From contig JAIVGT010000042.1 in NCBI GenBank assembly GCA_020201485.1, positions 1-6,907 of the forward strand: a DNA stretch of 6,907 nt. The letters run 5' to 3'. This document shows, one piece after another, positions 1 through 5,441 of the stretch. This stretch comes from Halobacteriales archaeon. GTDB lineage: Archaea; Thermoplasmatota; SW-10-69-26; JACQPN01; JAIVGT01. The number at the start of each line of letters is the position of its first letter. Positions within the stretch are counted from its first letter, which is position 1. The position numbers and the translations under genes are program-made. The notes beneath the pieces were generated by a model that saw nothing but the letters and a program-made list of their open reading frames with translations, searched no databases and was not told the DNA's origin.

Positions 1-371
1 GCCAATGCTCGTTCAAGCCGCCGCTGGTGATGATGGGGCTGCGGCGGGACGGCACGGCGCACGACATGGTCCTCGCCGAGCAGGTGTTCAGTGTCAACTT
101 CCTCACGAAGGAGCAGCAGCCCCTGGCCGCGGATTTCCTGAAGCACGCCGAGGTGCAGGGGGGCCGCATCCTCGGCCACGCCTTCCATGCCGGCACGGCG
201 ACGCGCTGCCCGGTGCTGGACGAGGCCGCCGCCTGGGTGGAGTGCAAGGTCGTGCACACGTGGAGCGAGGGCGACCACACCGTGGTCGTGGGGGAGGTCG
301 TGGAGGCGGGGCTGCGGCGCGACGCGCCGGCGCTGACGCACCTCGACACCGGCTGGCACTACGGCGGCTGA
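1..371 (+). CDS. Flavin reductase-like domain protein, 5'-truncated
   Basis: The frame is open from base 3 to the TGA at 369-371, giving the last 122 residues; the N-terminus lies outside the window. The visible part has the pattern of the flavin reductase-like (FMN-binding split-barrel) family: CSFKPPLVMMGLRRDG near its start (the 'xxPPLV' strand that contacts flavin), then FSVNFLTKEQQ and LAADFLK, and near the C-terminus PVLDEAAAWVECKVV followed by DHTVVVGEVVEA and a final GWHYGG. Known members bind FMN or FAD non-covalently and reduce free flavin with NAD(P)H, or act as small flavoproteins in the cytoplasm. The exact substrate cannot be told from this fragment. The next gene starts 110 bp downstream on the same strand but appears to have its own promoter. 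Family assignment is fairly sure; enzymatic activity is inferred. Confidence 0.85.
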   Translation, partial: QCSFKPPLVMMGLRRDGTAHDMVLAEQVFSVNFLTKEQQPLAADFLKHAEVQGGRILGHAFHAGTATRCPVLDEAAAWVECKVVHTWSEGDHTVVVGEVVEAGLRRDAPALTHLDTGWHYGG

Positions 372-445
372 CGCGCGGCGCGCCCGTCGCGCGTGCGCTC
401 GCCGGCGATGCCGTTGCCGTTGCGCCATCGCGCCCACGCTGTCGC

Positions 446-460
446 AAGAAGGCTTAACCA
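446..460 (+). promoter_or_regulatory. Candidate BRE/TATA promoter for a leaderless transcript
   Basis: A purine-rich stretch (CAAGAAGG) runs directly into CTTAAC at about 453-458, in an otherwise very GC-rich 110-bp gap. The A/T core is centred about 26 nt before the GTG at 482. That is the normal archaeal distance from TATA box to transcription start, and no Shine-Dalgarno sequence precedes the GTG. The reading is a BRE-TATA promoter whose transcript begins at or next to the start codon. It rests on position and base composition only. Confidence 0.4.
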
Positions 461-481
461 GCCCCCCCGCCTCCTCGCAGC

Positions 482-2326
482 GTGCGCTCCCCCGCCCTCC
501 TCCTCGCGCTCAGCCTCCTGCCGCTCGCACCGCTCGTCGCATCCGGGGCCCATGCTCCGCTGCCCGTGCCGGACGGGAGGTTCTTCGCGGATGCGGCCGG
601 CCTGCACGCGCCCGCCGATGTGCTGGACGCGCGCCTCGCCTTGGCGCGTGCCGCGGCGCACCCCGCCGACCCGGCGCTCCATGCCGCGGCCGTGCAAGCC
701 CTGGCCCGCGCCGCCCCCGGGCAGCGCATCGCATCCAGCCCGCTCGCCATCGCCGGCACCGGCATCGCCCTCCCGGCCGGCGACGCGACCGGCGACGGGC
801 TCTCGGAGGCGCTCCTCGTGGTCGCGAGCGGCGGCGGGCGGGGCGGCTCGACGCTCGGGCTGCACATCCTCGCCCCGGGCGTCGGCGAGCTGTGGAACGT
901 CTCCTTCGGCTCACGCATCGTGGATTACGCGCCTGGCAACGACCTCGACGGCGACGGCCGCACCGACCTCCTCGTGGTGACGATGGACGCGAAGGCGTTG
1001 GCGGGGGACGTCAGCCAATTCGACTGGAAGACACGGGCCTTCCGCGGCTCCGACGGCGCGTTGCTCTGGGAGCGCGACGCCGCGAGCGTGGACGCACCCG
1101 CGCCGCTCTCCACGGGCGTCGTCGACCTGTACGCGGAAGCGAACGCCGTCGCGACGTTCGCGGTCGTGGGCGGCGATGCCGACGGCGACGGCGGCGCGGA
1201 CGTGTGGCTCGACGAGGTCAGCATCGCGTTCTCGGCCGCGGGCACGCCCGTGGGCGGCATCGGAGTAGCAGCCGTCGCGGACCAAGCGCGCGTGCTGTCG
1301 GGCAGCGATGGCTCCGTCCTCGCGACCCTGCCCCTGCTCGGCGGCCCAGGCGGGTTCGCCCTCGCGCTGCCGTCGGGCGACCTGGATGGCGACCGCCTGG
1401 CGGACACGGTCGCGACCGCATCGCAGGCCGGCGCGGACGGCGCGGCGGGGGCGCTGGTCGCAGCGTTCACCGGCGCAGGCGCGCCGCTCTGGGCCCATCC
1501 CGTCCCCGGTGCCGTCGCGCTCGGCGTGCCCGTGCCCGACCTCGACGGCGACGGCTTGGCGGACGTGCTCGCGGACGAGCGCGCCGATGGCGCGAAGGTG
1601 CGCGAAGGGCTGCGCGGCGCGCAGGGCGCGACGCTGTGGTCCTTCCCCGACCCTGCGTACTTCTGGACCGTGCCTGGGCACGTGGCGGGCGCGGCGAACG
1701 ACGTGCAGTTCCTCGACGGCGTGTGGGACCCGGGCGCGCAAGGCACGGAGGTGCGCGCGGCGCTCGTGCGCGGCGACACGGGGGCGCTCGTGTACGACAC
1801 GCGGCCCCTGCTCGTGCCGCTCCCCGGCAACGGCTACTCCAGCATCGGCTTCGTCGTGCCGGCCGGCGACCTCGACGGCGACGGCGTGCAGGACCTGCTC
1901 CTCGACACGGAGACCGGCCTGCTCGGCGACCCGTCGGTGCGCCTCACGTCCGACGCGCACCTCGTGCGCGCCGCCGATGGGCAGCTCGCCTGGTCCCGGC
2001 TGGGCACGGACCTCCTCGCCATCCCGGCGCTCGGCGACGTGACCGGCGACGGCCGTGACGACGCCGTGCTGCAGCGGACGGGGGGCGCGCCCGTCGTCGC
2101 CACGCTGACCGCGCTCGACGGCCCGACCGGCGCGGACGCCTGGTCGCGCTCCATCACCGCGGCGGAGCTGGCCGGCTTCGCCTTCCGCGGCGGCGCGGAC
2201 TTCGGCGGGTCGGCGGCGGGCGACCTGCTGCTCACGCTCGTCTCCGGAGGCAAGGGCAGCGACCATGCCGCGACCTCGGTCGAGGCCTGGGCCGGGCCGG
2301 ATGGGAGCACGGTGTGGGCGCCGTGA
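482..2326 (+). CDS. Secreted FG-GAP/VCBS-like calcium-motif beta-propeller protein
   Basis: The 614-residue protein starts at GTG 482. This start places a Sec signal peptide at the very N-terminus (short basic start, leucine-rich core to about residue 20, likely cleavage after SGAHA near residue 25). The rest consists of repeats with Ca-binding loops of the form DxDGDGxxD at residues 101, 154, 232, 300, 353, 463 and 519, plus a degenerate copy at 573. These alternate with 'GxxLW' strands (for example 189-196, 379-386, 497-504, 605-612), as in FG-GAP/PQQ-like propeller blades. There is no cysteine, no lipobox and no C-terminal membrane helix or sorting signal, so the product is probably released outside the cell or held there non-covalently. 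One N-glycosylation sequon (NVS, 139-141) is present. Such proteins usually bind ligands or adhere to surfaces; no catalytic residues are evident and the partner is unknown. Lysine is very rare (4 residues). Confidence 0.9.
   Translation: MRSPALLLALSLLPLAPLVASGAHAPLPVPDGRFFADAAGLHAPADVLDARLALARAAAHPADPALHAAAVQALARAAPGQRIASSPLAIAGTGIALPAGDATGDGLSEALLVVASGGGRGGSTLGLHILAPGVGELWNVSFGSRIVDYAPGNDLDGDGRTDLLVVTMDAKALAGDVSQFDWKTRAFRGSDGALLWERDAASVDAPAPLSTGVVDLYAEANAVATFAVVGGDADGDGGADVWLDEVSIAFSAAGTPVGGIGVAAVADQARVLSGSDGSVLATLPLLGGPGGFALALPSGDLDGDRLADTVATASQAGADGAAGALVAAFTGAGAPLWAHPVPGAVALGVPVPDLDGDGLADVLADERADGAKVREGLRGAQGATLWSFPDPAYFWTVPGHVAGAANDVQFLDGVWDPGAQGTEVRAALVRGDTGALVYDTRPLLVPLPGNGYSSIGFVVPAGDLDGDGVQDLLLDTETGLLGDPSVRLTSDAHLVRAADGQLAWSRLGTDLLAIPALGDVTGDGRDDAVLQRTGGAPVVATLTALDGPTGADAWSRSITAAELAGFAFRGGADFGGSAAGDLLLTLVSGGKGSDHAATSVEAWAGPDGSTVWAP
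782..2317 (+). repeat. Protein-level tandem repeats: alternating Ca-loop and GxxLW units
   Basis: Within the FG-GAP protein, Ca loops begin at residues 101, 154, 232, 300, 353, 463, 519 and 573 (the last degenerate, DFGGSAAGD). Strand motifs ending in LW or a variant lie near 131-138, 189-196, 274-281, 329-337, 379-386, 431-438, 496-504, 546-554 and 605-612. The two kinds alternate strictly except between 386 and 431, where a Ca loop is missing. Loop spacing is often 53-56 residues, and the 110-residue gap is about twice that. The repeats are diverged in DNA and recognisable only as protein. Confidence 0.75.
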
Positions 2327-2347
2327 ACCGGCACGTGCATGGATGGC

Positions 2348-2380
2348 AGGAAAAGGAAGAGCGCCCGGCCGGCGCCGGGC
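2348..2380 (-). terminator. Hairpin plus T-rich terminator candidate for the six-cysteine gene
   Basis: In the 73-bp gap between convergent genes, GCCCGGC (2363-2369) and GCCGGGC (2374-2380) form a perfect 7-bp stem with a 4-nt loop. Read on the minus strand, 20 nt after the stop at 2400, this hairpin is followed by TCTTCCTTTTCCT (2360 back to 2348). This is the only T-rich run nearby. It fits a terminator for the minus-strand gene. The plus-strand gene gets the hairpin but no T tract. Confidence 0.45.
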
Positions 2381-2399
2381 AGCGGAACGTGCGCCGAAC

Positions 2400-2921
2400 T
2401 CAGACCGGCAGCGGGGCCGGGCTGGTCACGCCGAAGAACGTGAAGGCGCAGCCCCAGTTGCCGACGCCGCCCGGGGTCGTCGTCGCGAGGTTGTAGCTGG
2501 CGCAGGTGTGCGTGACGATGCTCGGCCCGTTCGGCGGGAACGCGCCGAAGCCGGGCATGCAGGCGATGACGCCGTTCGTGACGTTGCAGCGGAACGTGCG
2601 TGCGCCGCTCGCCTGGCCCGTGGTCCAGGTGAGCTTGCTCTCCAGCGTGGCCGTCACGCCGGCGAGGTTGACGCCCGTGAACCCGTGGCTGACGGGGGTC
2701 TGGGCCGTGCCGGCGTTGAAGATGATGTGCTGGCCCGAGGTGCAGCTCGTGCCCGTGGGCGCGCTGGCACCGCAGGTCACGGTCTTGGGCTCGACACCGC
2801 CCGCGAGCTGCAGGGCCGGGCCCGGCAAGCTCGTGTCACTGACATCCGCGCTCATGGCCGCCAAGGCGGGGGGGGCGACGAGCATCGCCACGGCCACCGC
2901 GAGGATCCACTTGGTCTGCAT
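2400..2921 (-). CDS. Small secreted six-cysteine protein of unknown family
   Basis: This 173-residue protein begins at ATG 2921 and has a typical Sec signal peptide: MQTKW, then a hydrophobic core to about residue 17, and an APPALA cleavage site near residue 21-22. The mature part (about 150 residues) is rich in Thr, Gly and Ala and poor in Lys. It has six cysteines at 50, 60, 112, 121, 140 and 158, an even number that could make three disulfides outside the cell. One N-glycosylation sequon (NVT, 113-115) is present. There is no second membrane helix and no lipobox. I do not recognise the family, and nothing suggests an enzyme; the Thr/Gly-rich composition suggests a beta-rich fold. The start is backed by AAGGAA 7 nt upstream. 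The gene is divergent from rlmE and convergent with the FG-GAP gene, also secreted; any functional link between those two is only a guess. Confidence 0.85.
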   Translation of the reverse strand: MQTKWILAVAVAMLVAPPALAAMSADVSDTSLPGPALQLAGGVEPKTVTCGASAPTGTSCTSGQHIIFNAGTAQTPVSHGFTGVNLAGVTATLESKLTWTTGQASGARTFRCNVTNGVIACMPGFGAFPPNGPSIVTHTCASYNLATTTPGGVGNWGCAFTFFGVTSPAPLPV

Positions 2922-2928
2922 GTCCGAG

Positions 2929-2936
2929 TTCCTTCT
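2929..2936 (-). promoter_or_regulatory. Ribosome binding site of the six-cysteine gene
   Basis: AGAAGGAA on the minus strand ends 7 nt before ATG 2921. It partly matches the anti-Shine-Dalgarno sequence. It supports this ATG over the in-frame extension further upstream, which would lose the signal peptide. A weak A/T-richer element (GCTAGATT, minus strand, about 2975-2983) could be the TATA box, giving a short leader. Confidence 0.5.
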
Positions 2937-3041
2937 GCCCCTTGCGGGACGGGCTGCGACGCCGGCCCGGGGGAATCTAGCTTCTCTGGGAAGGGTCGCC
3001 CCCCCGGCGCCCTTTTCTCTGCGGAGCGCATCCGCCCCCGC

Positions 3042-3707
3042 GTGGGCAGCAAGTGGCAGCGGGCCAAGCGCCGGGACCCCTTCTGGCGCCTGGCGAAGAA
3101 GGAGGGCTACCGGGCCCGCTCCGCGTTCAAGCTCCTGGAGATCGACGACACCTACCGCATCCTCGGCCCGGGCCGGACCATCGTGGACCTCGGGGCCGCG
3201 CCGGGCGGGTGGAGCCAGGTCGCGGCCGAGCGCAGCCCGGGCGGGCGCGTCGTGGGCATCGACCTGCAGACCATGTTCCCCCTGGAGGGGGCGGAGTTCC
3301 TCCGGGGCGACTTCACGCACGCGGCGACGATGGAGCGCCTGCGCGCCCTGGCCCCGCACGTGGACACCGTGCTCAGCGACATGAGCCCGAACATCAGCGG
3401 GGCCTACGACGCCGACCACGCGCGCAGCGTGCACCTCGCCGGCCAAGCCTTGGACTTCGCGGAGCAGGTGCTCCGTCCCGGCGGCGACTTCGTGTGCAAG
3501 GTGTTCGAGGGCGAGCTGTTCAAGCCGTTCCTCGACCGCGTGCGCGCCGAGTTCGCGTGGGTCAAGGTCACGCACCCGGAAGCCAGCCGCAAGGCGAGCA
3601 GCGAGGTGTTCGTCATCGGCAAGCGCTACAAGGGCAGGTCGGCGCCCGAGCCGCGCGGCGAGCCCACGCCGCAGGACCTGGCCGGACGCTTCGAGCTGAA
3701 TCTCTGA
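3042..3707 (+). CDS. rlmE: RlmE/FtsJ-type RNA 2'-O-methyltransferase
   Basis: This is a 221-residue SAM-dependent methyltransferase of the FtsJ/RrmJ family, which methylates the ribose 2'-OH of 23S rRNA (U2552 in E. coli numbering) in the large subunit. Aligned by eye to E. coli RrmJ, the key residues are all present: K30 (RrmJ K38, in ARSAFK), the SAM-binding loop VDLGAAPGGWSQ at 48-59, D74 (D83), D113 in SDMSPN (D124), K153 in CKVFEG (K164) and E188 in SSEVF (E199). The catalytic Lys-Asp-Lys is therefore intact. The GTG at 3042 is chosen because homology begins at GSKWQRAKRRDPFW; an upstream in-frame extension has no family resemblance. No Shine-Dalgarno is visible, so the transcript may be leaderless, with a weak CCTTTTCT element about 26 nt upstream. 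The short hydrophilic tail after 195 carries no TRAM domain. A tRNA target (Trm7-like) cannot be excluded. Confidence 0.93.
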   Translation: MGSKWQRAKRRDPFWRLAKKEGYRARSAFKLLEIDDTYRILGPGRTIVDLGAAPGGWSQVAAERSPGGRVVGIDLQTMFPLEGAEFLRGDFTHAATMERLRALAPHVDTVLSDMSPNISGAYDADHARSVHLAGQALDFAEQVLRPGGDFVCKVFEGELFKPFLDRVRAEFAWVKVTHPEASRKASSEVFVIGKRYKGRSAPEPRGEPTPQDLAGRFELNL

Positions 3708-3712
3708 AAGGT

Positions 3713-3765
3713 CCAGGCGGGAGCGCCTCGGTCCGGGTCATCGCTGGTCCGGCAAGCCGGCGGCG
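3713..3765 (+). other. Inverted-repeat cluster after rlmE; possible structured RNA or terminator
   Basis: Two hairpins lie just after the rlmE stop. AGGCG (3715-3719) pairs with CGCCT (3724-3728) around a GGAG loop, extendable by CC/GG across a one-base bulge. CGCTG (3742-3746) pairs with CGGCG (3761-3765), enclosing CCGGC/GCCGG (3749-3753 with 3756-3760), with a GT bulge on the 5' side. No T tract follows on the plus strand, so it is not a standard terminator. The 183-bp gap (3708-3890) shows no credible ORF, tRNA or box C/D signature. Confidence 0.35.
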
Positions 3766-3822
3766 AGGAGTCCAGGGACACAGCCGGCGCTCGGATCGAA
3801 AACTACACGCAATGTTCCAAAT

Positions 3823-3857
3823 AGGCCGTCTTCCGGCGCTTCCCCCAGCCACGGCCT
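3823..3857 (-). terminator. Inverted repeat downstream of trm1, possible terminator
   Basis: AGGCCGT (3823-3829) and ACGGCCT (3851-3857) form a perfect 7-bp stem with a 21-nt loop, beginning 33 nt after the trm1 stop on the minus strand. The minus strand then reads ATTTGGAACATT and, further on, GTAGTTTTC, the most A/T-rich part of this gap. The loop is long and the T run is interrupted, so the call is tentative. Confidence 0.3.
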
Positions 3858-3890
3858 CCCCCAAACCACCACGTGCCGCCGCATCGAACG

Positions 3891-5039
3891 CTATCGCGCC
3901 GCCTCGCGCACCGCCTGCACGACGTCCTTCGCCGGCGCGGGGGTGCGCACGAACCGCCCGTCGAGATGCGTCCCGCTCGCCGCGTGCCCCATGCGCCGCA
4001 GCTCCTGGACGAGGCGCTCCGTGCGCGGCGGCTCGGCCACGCCGGCGAAGCTCGCGATGTCCTGCAGGTGCCACGGCAGCCCCTGCGCCTCCTGCTCCGC
4101 GCCCCACAGCGCCAGGTCCCGCTCGATGGCGCGCGGCAGGGCCAGGGTCGCGCTCGGCCGCAGGTGCTCCATGTGGCGCAGCAGGTCCGCGCTCCACAAA
4201 GGCCCGGACCACATCGGCCCGCTCGCCTGGGCCGCGCCTCCGCAGCTCGGGCATGCTTTGCTCGGCGCGTCGTCGAAGCCGCGGTGCAGGCACTGCTGGC
4301 AATGGACGAGCCAGCGGATGCGCCGGAGCTGCTGGTCCGCGAGCTGGCTCAGCCGCCGCGTCTCGACGTACACGCGGAAATAGTGCTCGCGGCTCGCGCT
4401 CAGGACGGGCAGCGCCGCCTGGTCGTGCTTCGCCGCCTCGCGCACGGCGTGGGCGACGAGGATGCGCAGGCCGACCTCGTGGCACAGCTCCTCGACGCGC
4501 GTCGGCACAGCGCCGTAGCGGCGCAGGCAAGGCGCGGCGTTCGCGCCGCACAGCGCCGCGGTGTCGGTGGCGGTGAAGCTCACCCCTCCTTCCCGCCCCA
4601 GGCCGCGGAACGCCGCGTCGAGGAAGGGCGCGGGGGTGCCGTAGGGGTCGAGCTCGACGTGGCGGAAGCACTCCTCGGCGAGCAGGGCGTGCACGTCGCG
4701 CTGCAGGACCGCGGCCTGCGCGCCGTTCGCCGCGAGGTTGCGCTGGATGGCCTCGGCCGCGGCCGGGCTGCGGTCGTTCAGCGTCACGTTGCTGAGCTTC
4801 GCCTCCACGCACCAGCGCACGCCCCGCGCCCCGCTCCCGGCGAGCGCGTCGAGCACGCGCCGGTCGCTGCAGCCGTGCCGCGCCGCCATGTAGAGCACGC
4901 CCACGTCGCGGTTGCGCGCCGCGGCGCGGTTGTAGAACAGGCCGAGCGCGCTGGCCCGCGGAGCGGGCCCGTGCTGCGTGTGGCCCTCCGGGACCCAGAG
5001 GGTCGTGCCCCCCTCCCGCACCTGCACCAGCTCCGCCAC
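3891..5039 (-). CDS. trm1: tRNA (guanine(26)-N2)-dimethyltransferase Trm1
   Basis: The protein has 382 residues, matching archaeal Trm1 (about 380). It transfers one or two methyl groups from SAM to N2 of G26, between the D and anticodon stems of tRNA. Visible landmarks: FYNRAAARNRD (35-45), the Trm1 signature loop for tRNA/SAM; SAM motif I VLDALAGSGARG (62-73); acidic D89 after the second strand; the catalytic-type ELDPYGTPAPF (129-139, with D131); SFTATDTAALCGA (154-166); HYFRVYV (219-225); and a zinc site with C247, C250, C263 and C266, where Trm1 normally has its Cys cluster, followed by GPLWS. The GTG at 5039 is chosen because the family N-terminus (VAELVQVREGGTTLWVPEG) starts there; the frame stays open further upstream but without homology and overlaps the divergent gene. 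No Shine-Dalgarno is present at a usable distance; AACTTCTT about 28 nt upstream is a weak TATA candidate. Confidence 0.95.
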   Translation of the reverse strand: MAELVQVREGGTTLWVPEGHTQHGPAPRASALGLFYNRAAARNRDVGVLYMAARHGCSDRRVLDALAGSGARGVRWCVEAKLSNVTLNDRSPAAAEAIQRNLAANGAQAAVLQRDVHALLAEECFRHVELDPYGTPAPFLDAAFRGLGREGGVSFTATDTAALCGANAAPCLRRYGAVPTRVEELCHEVGLRILVAHAVREAAKHDQAALPVLSASREHYFRVYVETRRLSQLADQQLRRIRWLVHCQQCLHRGFDDAPSKACPSCGGAAQASGPMWSGPLWSADLLRHMEHLRPSATLALPRAIERDLALWGAEQEAQGLPWHLQDIASFAGVAEPPRTERLVQELRRMGHAASGTHLDGRFVRTPAPAKDVVQAVREAAR

Positions 5040-5121
5040 GCGCCGAGGATGCGGGGCTCCCGCAAGAAGTTGCCGGGGATCCCATCCGCGTTTGGCGATA
5101 GCGCTTTGTGCCCGGCCGGCC

Positions 5122-5127
5122 GAGGTG
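5122..5127 (+). promoter_or_regulatory. Strong Shine-Dalgarno of the 98-residue gene
   Basis: GAGGTG sits 5 nt before ATG 5133 and matches six bases of the archaeal Shine-Dalgarno consensus GGAGGTGA exactly. It fixes the start of a short ORF of otherwise unknown identity and is the clearest ribosome binding site in the window. Confidence 0.7.
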
Positions 5128-5132
5128 CCTGC

Positions 5133-5429
5133 ATGAGCGTCCGGTTGACCATCACCGCCCGGCCCGGGCCGAACCTGAAGCGCGCCATCGTCGAGGCGGT
5201 GCGCGAGGGCAAGCTGCGCACGTTCGAGACCTACGACCGGGGCCGGAAGCTGCGGCACAAGCAGCGCGCCACGCATCCCGGCTACATCACCCTGGAATGG
5301 CGCGCCCCCGACCTGCTCGTCGAGGTCCGGGGCAAGGGCGAGGAGAGCCAGCTCCTCGGCAGCTTCGTCAGCCGGCTGCACGCACGGTTCGGCGAGCAGG
5401 TGGAGAGCGTGACGCTCCGGTTCGCGTGA
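5133..5429 (+). CDS. Basic 98-residue protein of unknown function
   Basis: A short protein starting at ATG 5133 behind a good GAGGTG site. I do not recognise its family. By eye it reads beta-alpha-beta-beta-alpha-beta: SVRLTITAR strand, NLKRAIVEAVREGKLR helix, YITLEWRAP and LLVEVRGK strands, SQLLGSFVSRLHARFG helix, VESVTLRF strand. A cluster of basic residues at 37-45 (RGRKLRHKQ) could bind nucleic acid, but that is inference. It is soluble, with no signal peptide or membrane helix. It lies divergent to trm1 (93 bp between starts) and convergent to THEP1 (12 bp between stops). Its size and strand order recall the small KEOPS subunit Pcc1, but conserved Pcc1 residues are not evident, so that name is not used. 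Coding status rests on the ribosome site, the fit between neighbours and a plausible protein pattern. Confidence 0.75.
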   Translation: MSVRLTITARPGPNLKRAIVEAVREGKLRTFETYDRGRKLRHKQRATHPGYITLEWRAPDLLVEVRGKGEESQLLGSFVSRLHARFGEQVESVTLRFA

Positions 5430-5441
5430 ATCGCAGCCGGC

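Noticed and set aside
399..408. 10-bp palindrome TCGCCGGCGA before the FG-GAP gene
   Set aside because: All but two bases are G or C, and such palindromes are expected by chance at this base composition; no further sign of a regulatory site.
911..2266. Long open frame (451 codons) antisense to the FG-GAP gene, and several others there on both strands
   Set aside because: It is the shadow of a GC-rich gene: low-complexity Arg/Ala/Gly-rich translation, no recognisable domain, while the sense frame has a signal peptide and clear repeats.
2265..3041. N-terminal extension of rlmE on the plus strand
   Set aside because: RrmJ homology starts at 3042. The extension is Arg/Ala/Gly-rich and runs antisense to the signal-peptide-bearing six-cysteine gene.
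3735..3750. Box C-like GCGATGA on the minus strand, a possible C/D guide RNA
   Set aside because: One mismatch to the C box and no CTGA D box at a proper distance downstream.
3728..3790. Possible RNase P RNA, SRP RNA or tRNA in the gap after rlmE (GAGGAGTCC and ACAG look like RNase P pieces)
   Set aside because: The gap is too short for archaeal RNase P or SRP RNA, the rest of the conserved core is absent, and no cloverleaf with a T-arm GTTCRA could be drawn.
3053..4576. 507-codon open frame spanning rlmE, the gap and the antisense of trm1
   Set aside because: It crosses three unrelated regions, has low-complexity composition and overlaps two genes with full catalytic motifs.
5040..5381. 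N-terminal extension of trm1 upstream of 5039 in the same frame
   Set aside because: The Trm1 family N-terminus begins at the GTG of 5039; the extension has no resemblance to the family and is antisense to the 98-residue gene, which has a strong ribosome site.
5133..5429. Naming the 98-residue protein as KEOPS subunit Pcc1
   Set aside because: Size and apparent strand order are similar, but the conserved Pcc1 C-terminal pattern (ALRAxLNSYLR-like) is not seen.
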